This document shows, in pieces, positions 10,830 to 22,819 of a DNA stretch of 64,000 bases. The position numbers were made by a program, and so were the translations under genes. The DNA lies in the NCBI GenBank assembly GCA_037349315.1, contig JBAIAC010000006.1, forward strand, positions 18,945,501 through 19,009,500, given 5' to 3'. Position 1 is the stretch's first letter; every line of letters begins with the position of its first letter. This DNA comes from Chelydra serpentina (taxonomy: Eukaryota > Chordata > Testudines > Chelydridae). A model generated the notes under the pieces. The model saw nothing but the letters and a program-made list of their open reading frames with translations, did no database searches and was not told where the DNA came from.

Positions 10830-10985
10830 ATGAGGGAGGCAGGAGAGGATTGTTATCTTTACTTGACAGAGGAAGAAACTAAGGCTGAGAAAAGTGAAGC
10901 AACTTGTCTTAGGTAACCCAGCCAGTCAGTGGCAGAGTTGGGAATAGGACCCAGGAGTCCTGACTTTCAAACTAACTCACATTTT
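10830..10985 (-). mobile_element. MIR-like CORE-SINE, minus orientation
   Basis: The order 'tttacttgacagaggaagaaactaaggc', 'gtgaagcaacttgtcttaggtaaccca', 'tcagtggcagagttgggaataggacccaggagtcctgac' is the reverse complement layout of MIR-type SINEs, whose tRNA-like head would lie at the right end. Confidence 0.6.
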
Positions 10986-10989
10986 GAAT

Positions 10990-11680
10990 TTCATACATTG
11001 AATGATCAGAATAAAGTGCTCTTAAATAAGCTACCGACCAACAGTTGTAATTATTCATCAAGTATACTAGAACGTTGGACAGACTCATGAACTGCTCAGA
11101 GACAATTATTGAAGAGAAGCAGCAAGATTAATGAAATACATGATTAGTTATGATGACTTATATGCTTGGTCTTAAAGAGAACAAAAGGACCTGAGTCTCC
11201 TCCCTGTCAATAGCCCTCTGCTCAGCCAGTCAGTACTGAGACTCTGAGAGGTGGGAAGTGGAGGGGTCTCACCAGATGTCCCGAAGGATGGCTCAATCTC
11301 AGAGCACTATTCCAGCCCCACTTCTTTGTGAGGGCCTTCCACAATGAGATCCCTTGATTATATCTGGAATTGATTTTAGGCCAGCCAGAGAAGCGAATGA
11401 TTCTAGAGTTTAAACACTTCTATGATGGGTTTCATTGTAAAACAGGTAAGTGAATGTAAAGAAGTTTTCAAAATGCAGTTCCCCAGTCCAGGCCAAGCAC
11501 AATGGCATAGCTTGAAAATATAACAGCTAGTCTGACTTTCATAAGAACTATAAAAAGAGAGTGCACAGAACCTTCTCCCATTGGACCTAAGCCCACTGAA
11601 GACAATGGGAAAGGAATATTTCAACCTGCCAGCAAAGAATGAAGACAGCAGATTTACATGCTAGGAAGGATGGCCTTGTG
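10990..11680. other. unassigned intergenic sequence
   Basis: Nothing recognised. Confidence 0.4.
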
Positions 11681-11682
11681 TT

Positions 11683-11768
11683 TAAGGTATTGGTCTGGGA
11701 ACCTGCAGTTTTGAGTTCAGTTCCCAGCTTTGCCATTAGCTGGCCGTTAGCAAGTGATACGCAAGGGC
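11683..11768 (+). mobile_element. MIR-like SINE head fragment
   Basis: 'gccttgtgtttaaggtattggtctgggaa ... gagttcagttcccagctttgccatta' follows the tRNA-like head of MIR SINEs, including a B-box-like 'gagttcagttcc'. The rest is missing. Confidence 0.5.
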
Positions 11769-12630
11769 ATTTTGGACATGCAGCAGGGAACGCAAGCACT
11801 CGGTTATGAATGCTCTGCAATCCAGAGACATTCCCAAACCTGAGGATGGGCACTGCAAGAGTTCTGAAAATTGGGTCCCTGAACTGGATGCCCTTTCCCA
11901 CCCGAGTACTCAGGGACTGAGCTATCCAAAAGGCAGCTGTCACAGTACCAAATGTGACAGCTGTTGTTGCTAAATACAAAAGTGTTCCTCCACTGGTGTA
12001 GGGCCCCCAAGCTCTGAGCAGGAAGCTGGCCATGCTCTCTCTGGGGACCCCATACATGACAAGAAGGGCCCACACAGACCACCCCCCGTGGCAGAAGAGA
12101 GCAGAAAATACAAGGGTATTCACCCAGAAGCATGAAAGTAAAGTATGTGGCTTGTCAAGGGTTAAAACAGATCAGGAATTGCATCCAGGTTGAAAAAGAG
12201 CCAGGTCCATTTCCTCAGTCAAGAACCTGGCCCACAGCTTTTAATGTAAACAGCGGGTGAATAGTCACTATGAGAAAGTGACTCTGGGTGTATTTTCAAG
12301 TGAGAACTTCTTAGTATCCCGAAAGGAAGAAAAATAAATCACAAAGAACAAACATTGCCTGACTCAGGGTCTGGAGATCACAAGCTGTCCTGGGCATTTT
12401 TAAATGCACACTCTTAAATGCTAGGGCAAAGTAAAGAACTTTTAACCCACCCCCAAAATCCTTCAAATGAAGGATCAGCTTCTGCATGAAGCTGCCAGTG
12501 AAGTCAATGGCAGTTGTGCATGTGTTGTGTATCTGAGGGCAGAATGCACAGCTTTATAAGTAATAGACTTATTAAGTAATAGTACAGAAATCTGACTTCT
12601 GCCTGGGCTTGTGGGTGTCCTCAACATTTC
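11769..12630. other. unassigned intergenic sequence
   Basis: A minus-strand frame of up to 178 codons spans 11587-12123. Its N-terminal half is hydrophobic (about residues 1-70), but I could not match it to a family and the frame crosses a SINE fragment, so no gene is called. Confidence 0.35.
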
Positions 12631-12639
12631 TTGTAGCAG

Positions 12640-12840
12640 GGATTGTGGTTAGTTACTACAGTGTTGAACTAAGGAAAGGGGAACTGGATTCCATTCCCAG
12701 CTGTGCTGCAGCCTGTGACAATGAGCAAATCCTTTATTCCAATCCAGAGCCATGTGTAAAAAGGGATGATCCTTATTCACCTGTAAGGTGTTTTTAAATC
12801 CCTGATGAAAGGCACTAGTGCCAAATGTTTGTTTTTAATT
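12640..12840 (+). mobile_element. MIR-like CORE-SINE
   Basis: 'gtggttagttactacagtgttgaac ... ctggattccattcccagctgtgctgcagcctgtgacaatgagcaaatcc ... gatgaaaggcactag' follows the head-to-core order of MIR elements with many substitutions. Confidence 0.6.
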
Positions 12841-12855
12841 CTCTGGGGTGCTTGT

Positions 12856-13830
12856 TATAAGAACATAAGAATGGCCATTCTCGGTCAGACCAAAGGTCCA
12901 TCTGGTCCATTATCCTGTCGTCCAACAGTGGCCAATGCCAGATGCTTCAGAGGGAATCAACAGAACTGGTAATCATCAAGTGATCCATCCCCCTGTCATC
13001 CACTCCCAACTTCTGACAGAGGCTAGTGACACTCAGAGCATGGTGTTGCATCCCTGCCCATCTTGGCTAATAGCCATTAATGGATCTATCCTCCATGAAC
13101 TCTAGTTCTCTTTTGAACTACTCCTGTTATAGTTTTGGCCTTCACAACATCCTCTGGCAAGGAGTTCCACAGGTTGACTGTTCGTTGCGTGAAGAAGTAC
13201 TTTTAAACCTGCTGCCTATTAATTTCATTGGGTGACCCCTAGTTCTTGTGTTACGTGAAAGAATAAATAACATTTCTTTATTCACTTTCTCCACATCAGT
13301 CAAGATTTTATAGACCTCTATCATATCCCCCCTTAGTCGTCTCTTTTCCGATCTGAAAAGTCCCAGTCTTTTTAATCTCTCCTCATACGGAAGCTGTTCC
13401 ATACCCCTAATCATTTTTCACAGTAGCAGCCGTGTTAGTCTCTAAGGTGCCACAAGTACTCCTGTTCTTTTTGCTAATCATTTTTGTTGCCCTCCTCTGT
13501 ACCTTTTCCAATTCCAATATATCTTTTCTGAGATAGAGTGACCAAATCTGCATGCAGTATTCAAGATGCGGGCATACCATGGATTTATATAGAGGCATTA
13601 TGATATTTTCTGTATGGATTATCTATCTCTTTATTAATGAGATTAACATTGTTAGCTTTTTTGACTGCCGCTGCACATTGAGCGGATGTTTCAGAGAACT
13701 ATCCACAATGACTCCAAGATCTCTTTCTTGAGTGGTAAGAGATAATTTAGATCCCATCATTTTGTATGTACAGTTCGGATTATGCATTACTTCACATTTA
13801 TCAATATTGAATATATGTTATATTACTACT
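12856..13830 (-). mobile_element. CR1/jockey-type LINE remnant, 3' part
   Basis: On the minus strand a broken frame reads through the C-terminal region of a CR1/jockey-type reverse transcriptase: an 'LEYCMQIW' block, a 'KVQRRATKMI' block, then '[28 protein letters not shown]'-like wording in pieces (13142-13598). The non-coding tail ends near 12856 at 'ataagaacataagaatggcc'. The same family is at 56.99-58.48 kb on the other strand. The frame is interrupted by a 55-bp insertion at 13419-13473. Confidence 0.72.
13419..13473 (+). mobile_element. 55-bp PLE-end scrap with 12-bp TSD
   Basis: The insert is flanked by ctaatcattttt at 13407-13418 and 13474-13485, an exact 12-bp repeat that is single-copy in the matching LINE at 57.9 kb. 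It contains 'gttagtctctaaggtgccacaagtactcc', the chelonian PLE end. Its first 20 bases (agtagcagccgtgttagtc) read in the opposite orientation, so it is a chimera of two element ends. Confidence 0.68.
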
Positions 13831-13849
13831 TTATTTATAAAGAAGGATA

Positions 13850-16185
13850 GAAGTTCATAGTGCTTTATAGGTGCATAAAATGGGGGTGGGGGGGGTTATA
13901 ATCTAAATTCAGTAAAGAACCCACACAAATTGCAAAGCAGATTACTGTGCAAGAAGAGTACTTTCCCACCTCAAGCAGTTATTACACGCCACACGTAGCT
14001 TATGTATCTGCTTAGTGTTGTAACACAAAAATGGTACCTCTGTGAATGTTATCATAGCAGCAATCCACCAGGACCTAATAAACACAAGCCCAGGCAAAAC
14101 AAGAGACTCTAGGATTATGCCACGTTAGTGGGAAGGTCTCCGGGTACCAGCTGATGATTGCTAGTGAGGTGTGGACAGTGATCATTGGGAGAAGACAGAG
14201 AATAATTGCACAGAAGACCATCTAAAAGAGTTTACACAGATGTGAAAATGTTAGAGATGAGGCTTAAACCAGATGTCCTGTTCAAAGCACTTCCAAACTT
14301 TAGACTAGTTCTGGACGGGATCACCACAACTATTTATCCATGACACACAAGATCTTGAGGCGTTTGTATACATTTGAGTGCTCCAAACCCACAGCATATT
14401 TCAAGGAGGGGGGGCGGGGTCTGAGAAATATATGAAGATGTAGACTATGCACAGAAGACAGAGGTAAAGTCAGTCTAATCAATTTATGGCTGCCTGTGAG
14501 ATCTTCTGTTTTGACTAGTAACAGGTCAACCTCAAAGGATTCATCATCATGGACCGGATAAGCAGCCAGACATTTGGCAATAGAGCTGAACTATCCAAAC
14601 CCTGACTTTGCAAAATAAGCCTGGCAATCTCACACAAACAGACTTTCTTGTGAGACTTCTGGCACTGTTGCTTATGATCCTGGGTGGGAATGCCATGGGT
14701 AAAACCTCTCTTGTATTAGTCTAGCAATTGTGCTTGCAGTCCCAGCTAGGAGTACAGGCAGACAAAACTGAAATGCAAATCTTACCTATTTCAGAGCTTC
14801 AAAAGCATGTTGGGGTTAAGCTATGAAGACTGGATTCAGCTCTATACTGAAGAATGGCTTTGGTTCCAAGGACAGGGTGAAGCTGGTTGTGTTCCTGTCC
14901 CTATTGCTGAACATGTAAAGAACAGACAGCATTCGAGGAGAGGCACAATTGTGTAGATTGCCAAGGGAGAACAGGAAAGATGATGGTCCCTAACAAGGAC
15001 TGAACATCTGAGGTGCTTCAGCAGCAATGGTCCCAGGAGACAGCAGATAGGTTTGAAGTTTAGGATCACCTTAAATAATGCCTGATTTCTGACATCAAAA
15101 CTGAAAGTGTTTTAAAGTACTGAGGCCCATACTTTAAGGCAGTACATCAGATGTACTGTAGTAGAACACAATTCCCCCTGCATCTCATGATATGATGTTC
15201 ATCTAACAATCTACCCATTTTACATGACTATAAATTACTGAAGAGGATATAGTGATAAGGGGCCTAGATTCAAAGATTCATATATGGGGGATGTGCATGC
15301 AAACTACAACATGGGGTTCTGAACTGAATTTAATTATGGGATCTTTTCATCCACCCATGGTGGTTTTCCCACAAACTGTCATTCTGAAATTCCCTAGACT
15401 GATGTAGCATTATGCACCTGGCTAATTAAGCCAAGCCGACACTTTTTAAAAAGTCATTGCTGCCTGGTAGGTGATATGATGGTTCGCTGTACTTCTAAAG
15501 ACAAGACATGCAACTGGTTTTGGCAGCTAGGCTCTCTTTTGCAGCATTCCCATGGCAACGAAGGTTACTAATCTAATGTACCTACAGTTATTATACCTAG
15601 GAAAAGCAGCAACGTTGATTTTGTGTGTTCAACGTTTTCCATATGGATTTAAAGCTGCTGCAAGATGCCATTCGGACAGCCTCCATCCTTCATGGAGTCG
15701 TTCTGCCCTGACCTTGAGGGGATCACTTCTAGGATAAGATGATAAATCAGTCTCTGTGTCCATTCAGTCCCTGATCTCTCTGCTGAGACTGCAAACAAAA
15801 GGATCGTTGCAGTGCTGGTAGCACCTGTTCATTGGGAACTGGTCTGATTGCTAAACATATAGCCATGAACAATCTTCAGGTGGTTATGACTTTTGGAAAT
15901 GAGTCTAGGTTCCATCACCATGCCCCTGAACCAACCAGTCCCCTTATTCAGGCACAATAGCTTTAGTAACTATCAGAGTGGACCTTCCTTGTTCCAGAGA
16001 GTTGGTTCTGCAACAAGCAGGCCTTTGAAAGCTCCTTTGTGCCCACTTTATTTGGGAATTAGCTCAATAAATGATTATGAAAAAGCTACTATATAGGATG
16101 AGACTATTTCTGGCAGAGCAGGGCAGCACAGCTTCGGCAGGGTTGGGCAGTCAGAGCTCCTACAAAGAACATTGTGAAATCAGTG
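13850..16185. other. unassigned intergenic sequence
   Basis: About 2.3 kb with no repeat or gene I can support. Short frames such as 14842-15069 and 15552-15737 lack recognisable similarity. Confidence 0.4.
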
Positions 16186-16186
16186 G

Positions 16187-16432
16187 ATATGTCTACACTG
16201 CATCTGGGACAAAGCCTCCTAGCCTGGGTCCCCAGACTTGCAGTAGCAGGGCTCATGCTAGCATGCTAACAATGGCAGTGTAGATGATGTGGCTAGGCTT
16301 CAGAGCCCAAGCTCCAGCCGCAGTGTCTGCACAGCTATTTCCAGTGTGTTGACATAAGGACAGTAGCACAAATCTGTGGACCCAGGCTGGGAGGCTCACT
16401 CCCAGATATGGTATAGACATAACCTAAGGAGG
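16187..16432. mobile_element. MITE with 'atgtctacact ... gtatagacataacc' ends
   Basis: Imperfect inverted termini and an interior of 'agcctgggtcc', 'ggctcatgctagcatgctaac', 'gtgtagatga' are typical of a recurrent turtle MITE group. Non-coding. Confidence 0.5.
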
Positions 16433-16904
16433 TCCTAAAAATCCTTTTTAAACATGATCCATGCTACAGTACTAATTTTCACACAGGAAAGACTGAACCA
16501 CGTGCTAACTAAGCCCGTTGCAATAGACAAAATCTGCCTTCCCATATGCACATGTAGCTACTATTTAATTTAATGAAAGTGTGTGTATCCGAGAGTAGGG
16601 ATTTGCACAAACCACTGACAAGCCTCTAAAAGAGAGGCTATATATTTTCCCACCATTAAATATCTGGATCTTCATGGCTTTAGCATGGACAATAATGGCA
16701 TTCTTGTCATAGTGCTTTTTACTATTTTACCACAATATATAAAATTAATGGGGGGAGGAGGGGCATTAATATTACTCTGCTGATGATTACTGTCCAGTAG
16801 AGATATGTGAATAATGCAGTTTTTAGTTCACGGGCAATTCCAAAAACAATTTTTAAAAGTTGTTTGGGGTTAGACGGAAAACATTTTCTGGTGAATCAAA
16901 AAAG

Positions 16905-17115
16905 TTATAGATTCATGGATTCCAAAGCCAGAAGGGACCATTGTGATCATCTAGTCCGATCTCCTGTATCACACAGGCCATAAAACTTCCCAAAAATAAT
17001 TCCTAGAGCCGATTATTTTAGAAAAACATTCCATCTTGATTTAAAAATTGTCAGTAATGAAGAATCCACCATGACCCTTGATGAATGCTCTAAATTGAAT
17101 ATTTATTTTCTATTC
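16905..17115 (-). mobile_element. CR1-type LINE 3' tail
   Basis: 'agattcatggattccaaagccagaagggaccattgtgatcatctagtc ... cataaaacttccc ... atccaccatgaccctt' is the reverse complement of a CR1-family 3' end with its octamer-like 'attcatggattcc' terminus at the left. Confidence 0.7.
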
Positions 17116-17721
17116 CAAGCCTTTTGGTACCTTTTTAATTTAAAAAAATAAAATTAAAGGAAATTTCAAAACAAAAACTCCATCCAAACCAAAAAATCAA
17201 AACATTTTGTTTCAAAAATGTCTAAACAAAACATTTTGATTTTTCTGGATTTGTACGGGGCAGGAGGGTGTTCAGCTGAACCAATGCAGCAAAACCAATT
17301 CATGAAATGTTTCAGTGTTGCCAAATCTGCATTTTTCATCAAAAAAAAATTCAGCTGAAATATTTTGCCCACTTCTACTGGCCAGTCACATCATACAAGC
17401 AGTACACCTTAAAGGGTATGTGTGTAGTGTTCCCCCAGAACATTTTATGATGTCACACAGCAGTTTTTAAAAAGACAGGGCTGAAACACTGGTGACTGAG
17501 TCTTACATGGTAAAGAGATGCCAAGAGAAATGAAAATGAGATCTGTGGAGTTCCATGAGGACGTTTGAAGGGGAAAGTGCTTCTTTAGTTTCACCTAGAT
17601 TCCGACTTAAAGGAAGATTCGCCATATGGAACTCAGAAGGTATGGCAGGGTCTCACCCTTGCCATTGACTTCTGTGTAAAGATTGCAGCCCTGCCTAGGA
17701 GAGCTCTGGTTGTTCATTCAC
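17116..17721. other. unassigned intergenic sequence
   Basis: AT-rich; nothing recognised. Confidence 0.4.
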
Positions 17722-17724
17722 TAA

Positions 17725-18571
17725 GGCCTTGGCTACACTTACAAGTTACAGCGCAATAAAACTGCTGGCAGCGCTGTAACTCATTAACTGGCTACACTTG
17801 CAAGGCACGTGCAGCGCTGTATCTCCTCAGATACAGCGCTGCATGTACTCCACCTCCCCGAGAGAAACAGCAACTGTTGCGAAGTGGGTGGAACGCTGGT
17901 CTTTCAGTGTAGCCCAGGAACAACGCAGTTACTGATCTCTGGAAGCTGCTTTGTTTTGAAACGGCACTTCCGGGTTGGAGTTTAGAGCTCCGTTCTTGAG
18001 CTGCTACAAACACAGCTTTACAACCACAGCTACTTTTTGCAGGCAGAGGGTGGGAAAGAGGGGAGGGGCTCCGTTAGGAATGCCGGCAGCAAATGCCGGC
18101 AGCTCCGTTAGGAATGCCTTGGACAGAGATGGCGAGGGGGGGGGGGGGGGGGAGAAGAACGGCAGGGGGGAGGGGGAAGGCTCCGTTTCCTCTCTTTTAT
18201 CTGCTCTTTAAAAACAAACAAAGCCCCTGCTGTTTGCTTTCAGTGATTGAGAGAGAGGCAGGGGATGTGGAGGTGTAGAAATAATGAGCTGACACTCTGT
18301 GGAGATTTCAAAAAAAAAACCCTCTCTCTCAAAACGCTCCCTGTCAAAGTCCCCTTCACCCCCCCCCATTTGAAAAGCACGTTGCAGCTACCTGAATGCC
18401 CATAATGCACCGCTCCCAATACAGCTGCAAGTGCCGCAAATGTAGCCACGTCAGTGGTAGTTACTGCGCTGGCGGCTGCCAGTGTGGACAGTCTGCAGCG
18501 CTTTCCCTACTCAGCTGTACGAACACGGGTTTAACTCACAGCGCTGTACATCTGCAAGTGTAGCCAAGGCC
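17725..18571. mobile_element. PIF/Harbinger-like non-autonomous element, 847 bp
   Basis: Termini GGCCTTGGCTACACTT and AAGTGTAGCCAAGGCC are perfect 16-bp inverted repeats. They are flanked by TAA on both sides (17722-17724 and 18572-18574), the TWA duplication of PIF/Harbinger elements. The interior repeats 'cagcgctgtaa' near both ends and contains a G17 run (18136-18152) and a short duplication of 'ctccgttaggaatgcc' (18069-18118). No transposase frame survives. Confidence 0.72.
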
Positions 18572-18574
18572 TAA

Positions 18575-18938
18575 ACTTCAAAAGCTGTTGCAAAGTCACT
18601 TAGCAAGCCCTGGGGAGCACCGACCTGAGCACACTCAAGTAAATCAGCAACCGTGTCAAAGAGGCAAAACTGTTTTTAAAACATCCTCACCTCTTTCGTG
18701 AATTCTTCTGAATATACGGGAATGACTCCAATGGAAAAAGAAAACCCTTTGTTAAAGGAAGCAAACAGAACAATGACTGGCACAGGCAGAAGGCCTGCCC
18801 TTGGTTATCAGTACCAGCTAGGGGCTCCTAGTTAACAATAGAACTTGCTCCAGCAGTCTGGCTGCCAGAGTCAATCACTCAGAGCAGGAACAGTTGCTCC
18901 TAGGGGAGGAAAATACACCACGATTAAATGTTAGCCCT
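18575..18938. other. unassigned intergenic sequence
   Basis: Nothing recognised. Confidence 0.4.
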
Positions 18939-18939
18939 C

Positions 18940-20105
18940 TACTATTGACTCTGTTCATGCTTCTGAGGCAGAGCTGACATCCACATACAGACATCTACTT
19001 CCTGAGCAAATGCAAGAAACGAAACATCATCCCCAGAGGTCTCACTATCCATAACTCTCTGACCACTGCATACAACTCCAGATAGGCTGAACACCTCTGC
19101 AGACAGACCGTAGAAAAACTGAAGAACCACTTACTGCACCTCACATGCTACGGATCACCACAAACAAGAAATCATCACAGGCTCCCACACACTGGAAGAA
19201 AAAAGATCAGGGAAGTTACCGGGAAATCATGCAAGAAATCCAAAACAACTCTAAAAAAACCCTAATGACAGCCCTCCAACCCAAAAACAAAAAGTGGAGC
19301 CAACTACAACTACTCCACAACCCACAGAACACCACCTCAAGGAGAAACCATGGCATCAGTACCCATCACACGGACACTATATGATACCCGAACATCATCA
19401 ATTTACCAGGACTGCCCCTAACTGGAGCTGTATTATCTGTATTCTCTAAAGGGACTGAACAGCCCCACCACAGAACCCGATACCATACTAACATGTGGAG
19501 AACCAGAAGAATTCTTCCTCCTCAAAGAATACTTCCACAATGACGAAACAACTCACAATTACCATGTCCCCATGGACAATCATAAGAAAAAAGAATCATC
19601 ATATGACTGGACATCACAGAGCTGACGAAACCAAACTCTTGATCATTACATTGATTGCTTCAGGGGAAAAAAATCACAGTGAAATCCTTAACAAACATCA
19701 TATCCACCACAATCTTACCACTACCAAGAAGACAGCTCTGTAGTCACCACCAGATAGATAGTGATCAAGCCAGCAGACAAAGGAGGTGTCATCGTAATCC
19801 TCAAACATGCTGACTACATTAATGAGGCCAACTGACAACTTTCTCACATCCCCTACTAGAAAGAACTCAAAGAAGACCCCACACCACAATTTACCCAGGA
19901 ATTTAAGGATATCATTAAATCCTTCCCCAAACAACATCAAGAGAAACTCTGTAAACTCATCCCCCATGAACCCACCCCAAGGACTTTCTACATGCTTTCC
20001 AAGATACACAAACAAGGGACCCAGGCAGACCCATCATATCTGGCCATGGCACTTTTACTGAAGAAATATTGGGACTCATAGAAACCATCCTCAAACCACT
20101 AACCA
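18940..20105 (+). pseudogene. decayed Penelope-like element ORF (RT N-terminal region)
   Basis: Reading across frames on the plus strand gives a KCKKRNIIPRGL block (about 19005-19045), then a long lysine/threonine-rich stretch, then IVIKPADKGGVIVILKHADY (about 19755-19815), and finally YMLSKIHKQG with a nearby GHG-like 'SGHGTLTEEISG' echo (about 19990-20075). These are N-terminal and early RT blocks of Penelope/Neptune-type elements. There are many stops and frame changes, and the catalytic RT core, GIY-YIG domain and 3' end are missing. It is a dead 5' portion, but it anchors the PLE reading of the terminal scraps elsewhere in the window. Confidence 0.68.
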
Positions 20106-20139
20106 CCATAGGTGCCAACTCCATGGGTGCTCTGCTCCC

Positions 20140-20390
20140 CCTCCCCTGTGTAGACAGTGCTATGCCGATGGGAGAGCTTCTCACGTATACATAGCTATTG
20201 CCTCTCAGGGAGATGGGTTAACTACACCAACTGGAGAAGCTATCGGCATAGTAGCATCTTCACTAAGGGCTTGTCTACTTTACAGCGTTGCAACTTTCTA
20301 GCTCAGGGGTGTGAAAAAACACACCCCTGCGTGCTGCAAGTTTCAGCTGTAAAGTGCCCGCACCACACGGAACAAATAGGCACAAGGTAA
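20140..20390. repeat. MITE fragments, two overlapping types
   Basis: 'gtgtagacagtgctatgccgatgggag ... gaagctatcggcatagtagc' (20149-20255) and 'agggcttgtctactttacagcgttgc ... gcaagtttcagctgtaaagtgc' (20268-20359) are inverted-repeat-bearing scraps of the same MITE superfamily as 32259-32530 and 17725-18571. Confidence 0.45.
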
Positions 20391-20944
20391 CGTTGCATAG
20401 TTCCTTCCTCAACCCTCTATCCACTCCCACCCCCATCCTGCGTGAGTTCTTGGGGCAGAAGTTGCGCTGTTAAGGGGCTTCCACATTGCCAGTGGGTGGT
20501 AGTGGGAAATAGTGCAGAAGCAGAGGGGATTCCACATGGATGTTCCTAAGTCCGAGCAGATCCCCAGAGCTCTGTGCTAATTTCAGGGGAGAGGTGGGCT
20601 CCGTGGGCCCAACCGCCTGCCACTCACTCAGGGTGACAAACCTACCCCCTGCAGATAAATGAAGAGGAAATGCCATGAACAGACACTGGTTGTGCTCTCC
20701 TATGTGTGACTAAGGGCCCCAACCCCCCTGTAGAGTTTATTTTTCCACAAAGATGAAACATTTCTCCTTTCAGTCTACATTTTGTTCCTCGTTAATGATT
20801 GCAAGGGATTTGGCCAACGTGGCAGTTTTGAATCTGCTTACGGCCATGCTTGTGTGACAGCCACCGTACCCCAAGGACTGAAGCAGGGACCTTCAGAGCG
20901 TAAAGCAGAGTTGCAACAGGTTGAGCTAAAGCTCACTAGCTGGG
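20391..20944. other. unassigned intergenic sequence
   Basis: Nothing recognised. Confidence 0.4.
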
Positions 20945-20952
20945 GCTGTAAC

Positions 20953-21074
20953 TAGGGTGACCAGATGTCCCGATTTTATAGGGACAGTCCCGATTTTGGG
21001 GTCTTTTTCTTATATAGGCTCCTATTACTCCCCACCCAGTCCCGATTTTTCACACTTGCTGTTTGGTCACCCTA
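20953..21074. mobile_element. 122-bp TAGGGTGACC hAT-like MITE, perfect TSD
   Basis: Starts TAGGGTGACCAGATGTCCC and ends GTTTGGTCACCCTA. The 8-bp flank gctgtaac (20945-20952 and 21075-21082) is perfect. Very similar in sequence to 47801-47923. Confidence 0.8.
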
Positions 21075-21082
21075 GCTGTAAC

Positions 21083-22570
21083 AGACTCATATCCTCTGCA
21101 GGTCGGCACAGAAAGGCACCTGTAGCACACACTCACTAGAGGGTTACAATAGGAAGATGGTGAACGTTGTGGTTCCCAAGGAAAGTTGGTGGAGCCTACA
21201 GTATGACACACTGTTGCTGTACAGAAACCACTAAATATGGGATGGGCTTGGGGTTAGGGCCAGCTGAGATGGCACATTGGGGGGAGATATCAAATAAAAC
21301 AAGGACTGTGAAAAATATCCCTTTGGATAGATAACCTGCCTTCAATTTCCTCTCCTCCCCAGTCCCCTCCATGATGCACAATCACAGCTAATAATGCTCC
21401 TGCATTTACGGTACAATGCACCCAGCTGCATCACCAAGCACATAACAAACTGTACTAACTCGATACGGGAAGGGCTTGGCCCACCTCCAGTGTGAGCTTA
21501 GCCCTTGTTTAGCGGGGCATAGTGACACTTCAGAAGAATGTGAGGTGGGGGAAGGATAGCATAGATAGGCAAGAAATAAGATTCGGTTACCTAGCCTGGA
21601 ATTTGGCCACCACAATGGAGTTCACTTCTCTGCTTTTAGAAAATTAGGACAACCCTGTGCAGGCTCAGCTGTGTTGGTCATTCTCCATCACTCCCTGTGT
21701 ATTCCCTGTCCACCTGCTGGAGGAAGGGGATTTAGCAAGCACACTATACTTGCTTACTCTTATGTGCCTACACCCAATGTCCAGACGGCACATGATCAAG
21801 TGTAAGATGAGATTTTACTGTCGTGCACTGCCACAGAGTCCAAGTAACAATTTAACCCTATAACAGTATGATCCAAGGCCCCATTTCAGCAAAGTACTTA
21901 AGCACATGCCTAAATTAAGCACTGAAATCACTGGACTATTCAAATGCTTCAAGTTAGGCACATGCCTAAACACCTTGCTGAACTGAGGATGTAATTCCTA
22001 ATTCAGATCTTATGTACATTAACAAGAAAAGACCTAAATAGACCCCGCAGCTCTTCATTTTTCCCATTACATGAGCATTTTTATCAATAAACTGAAATCC
22101 AAAGCATTTCTTGAGTCATCGACACTGAAAATTGGAATGTCAAGTAAAATGAAGACTGATAGGGTTATAATTCCGCAGAGAAAAAAGGGGTTCGTCTATA
22201 AAACACTTCTGTCAGCTCCTTGGAAATCTTTCCAGCAAACTCAGCTTCAGAAGGGGGGATTTATTGGTGATTATTAAAAAACAGACGGGGAATGGCCAAC
22301 AGCCTTTTCTTTAAAGACCTCCTCTGTACAATGCAATACGAGAAGTGCTAATGGTATGCCAGCAAGCATGCAACATGCTGCAACTTTGTGTTAAAACTTA
22401 AAATACAAATGTGCTTGCAGATTCCTCTCCTAGAAACATCCTGGACCATCAGAAATGTATTTAAATGTAAGAAATGGGACTAAATCTGCAATTAAGAGCA
22501 GGTTCTACCAACCTTATTCATGCTAAGTAGTCCCATTGAAATCAATGAGCATGAGGTCGGGTGGCAGAAT
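21083..22570. other. unassigned intergenic sequence
   Basis: Nothing confident. About 21875-21990 holds 'aagcacatgcctaa ... ggcacatgcctaaacacc', probably an old inverted-repeat relic. Confidence 0.4.
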
Positions 22571-22577
22571 CTGTTTC

Positions 22578-22798
22578 CAACAGGGCTGCCGACCGGGGGA
22601 GTGGGGCCAGGGGAAGGAGCCAATTGCCCAGGGACCCAGGTGATTTTAAAGGGCCTGGGGTTCCCTGGGTGCCGCCGCTGCTGCAGCAGGCCGGGGCTCC
22701 CAGGCATGCACAGAGTGGTACCAGCAGCAGCAAAAGCTGCTGGGTGGACATGTGGAAGCCCTGGCTGTGCCCATTGACTGTTCTGCCCTGGCGCCTGG
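22578..22798. repeat. GC-rich hAT-like relic
   Basis: Starts CAGGGCTGCCGACC and carries 'caattgcccagggaccca' and 'attttaaagggcctgggg', wording also present at 49080-49385. The right end and target duplication are not clear. Confidence 0.4.
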
Positions 22799-22819
22799 AA
22801 TTGCTGTCACAGAATCTAA

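Noticed and set aside
11587..12123. 178-codon minus-strand ORF with a hydrophobic N-terminal half
   Set aside because: I thought of a membrane subunit relic, but no motif could be matched, its C-terminal part runs into a MIR-like fragment, and no splice or promoter context is seen.
20953..21074. Tc1/mariner MITE with TA duplication
   Set aside because: The 8-bp flanking repeats fit hAT better.
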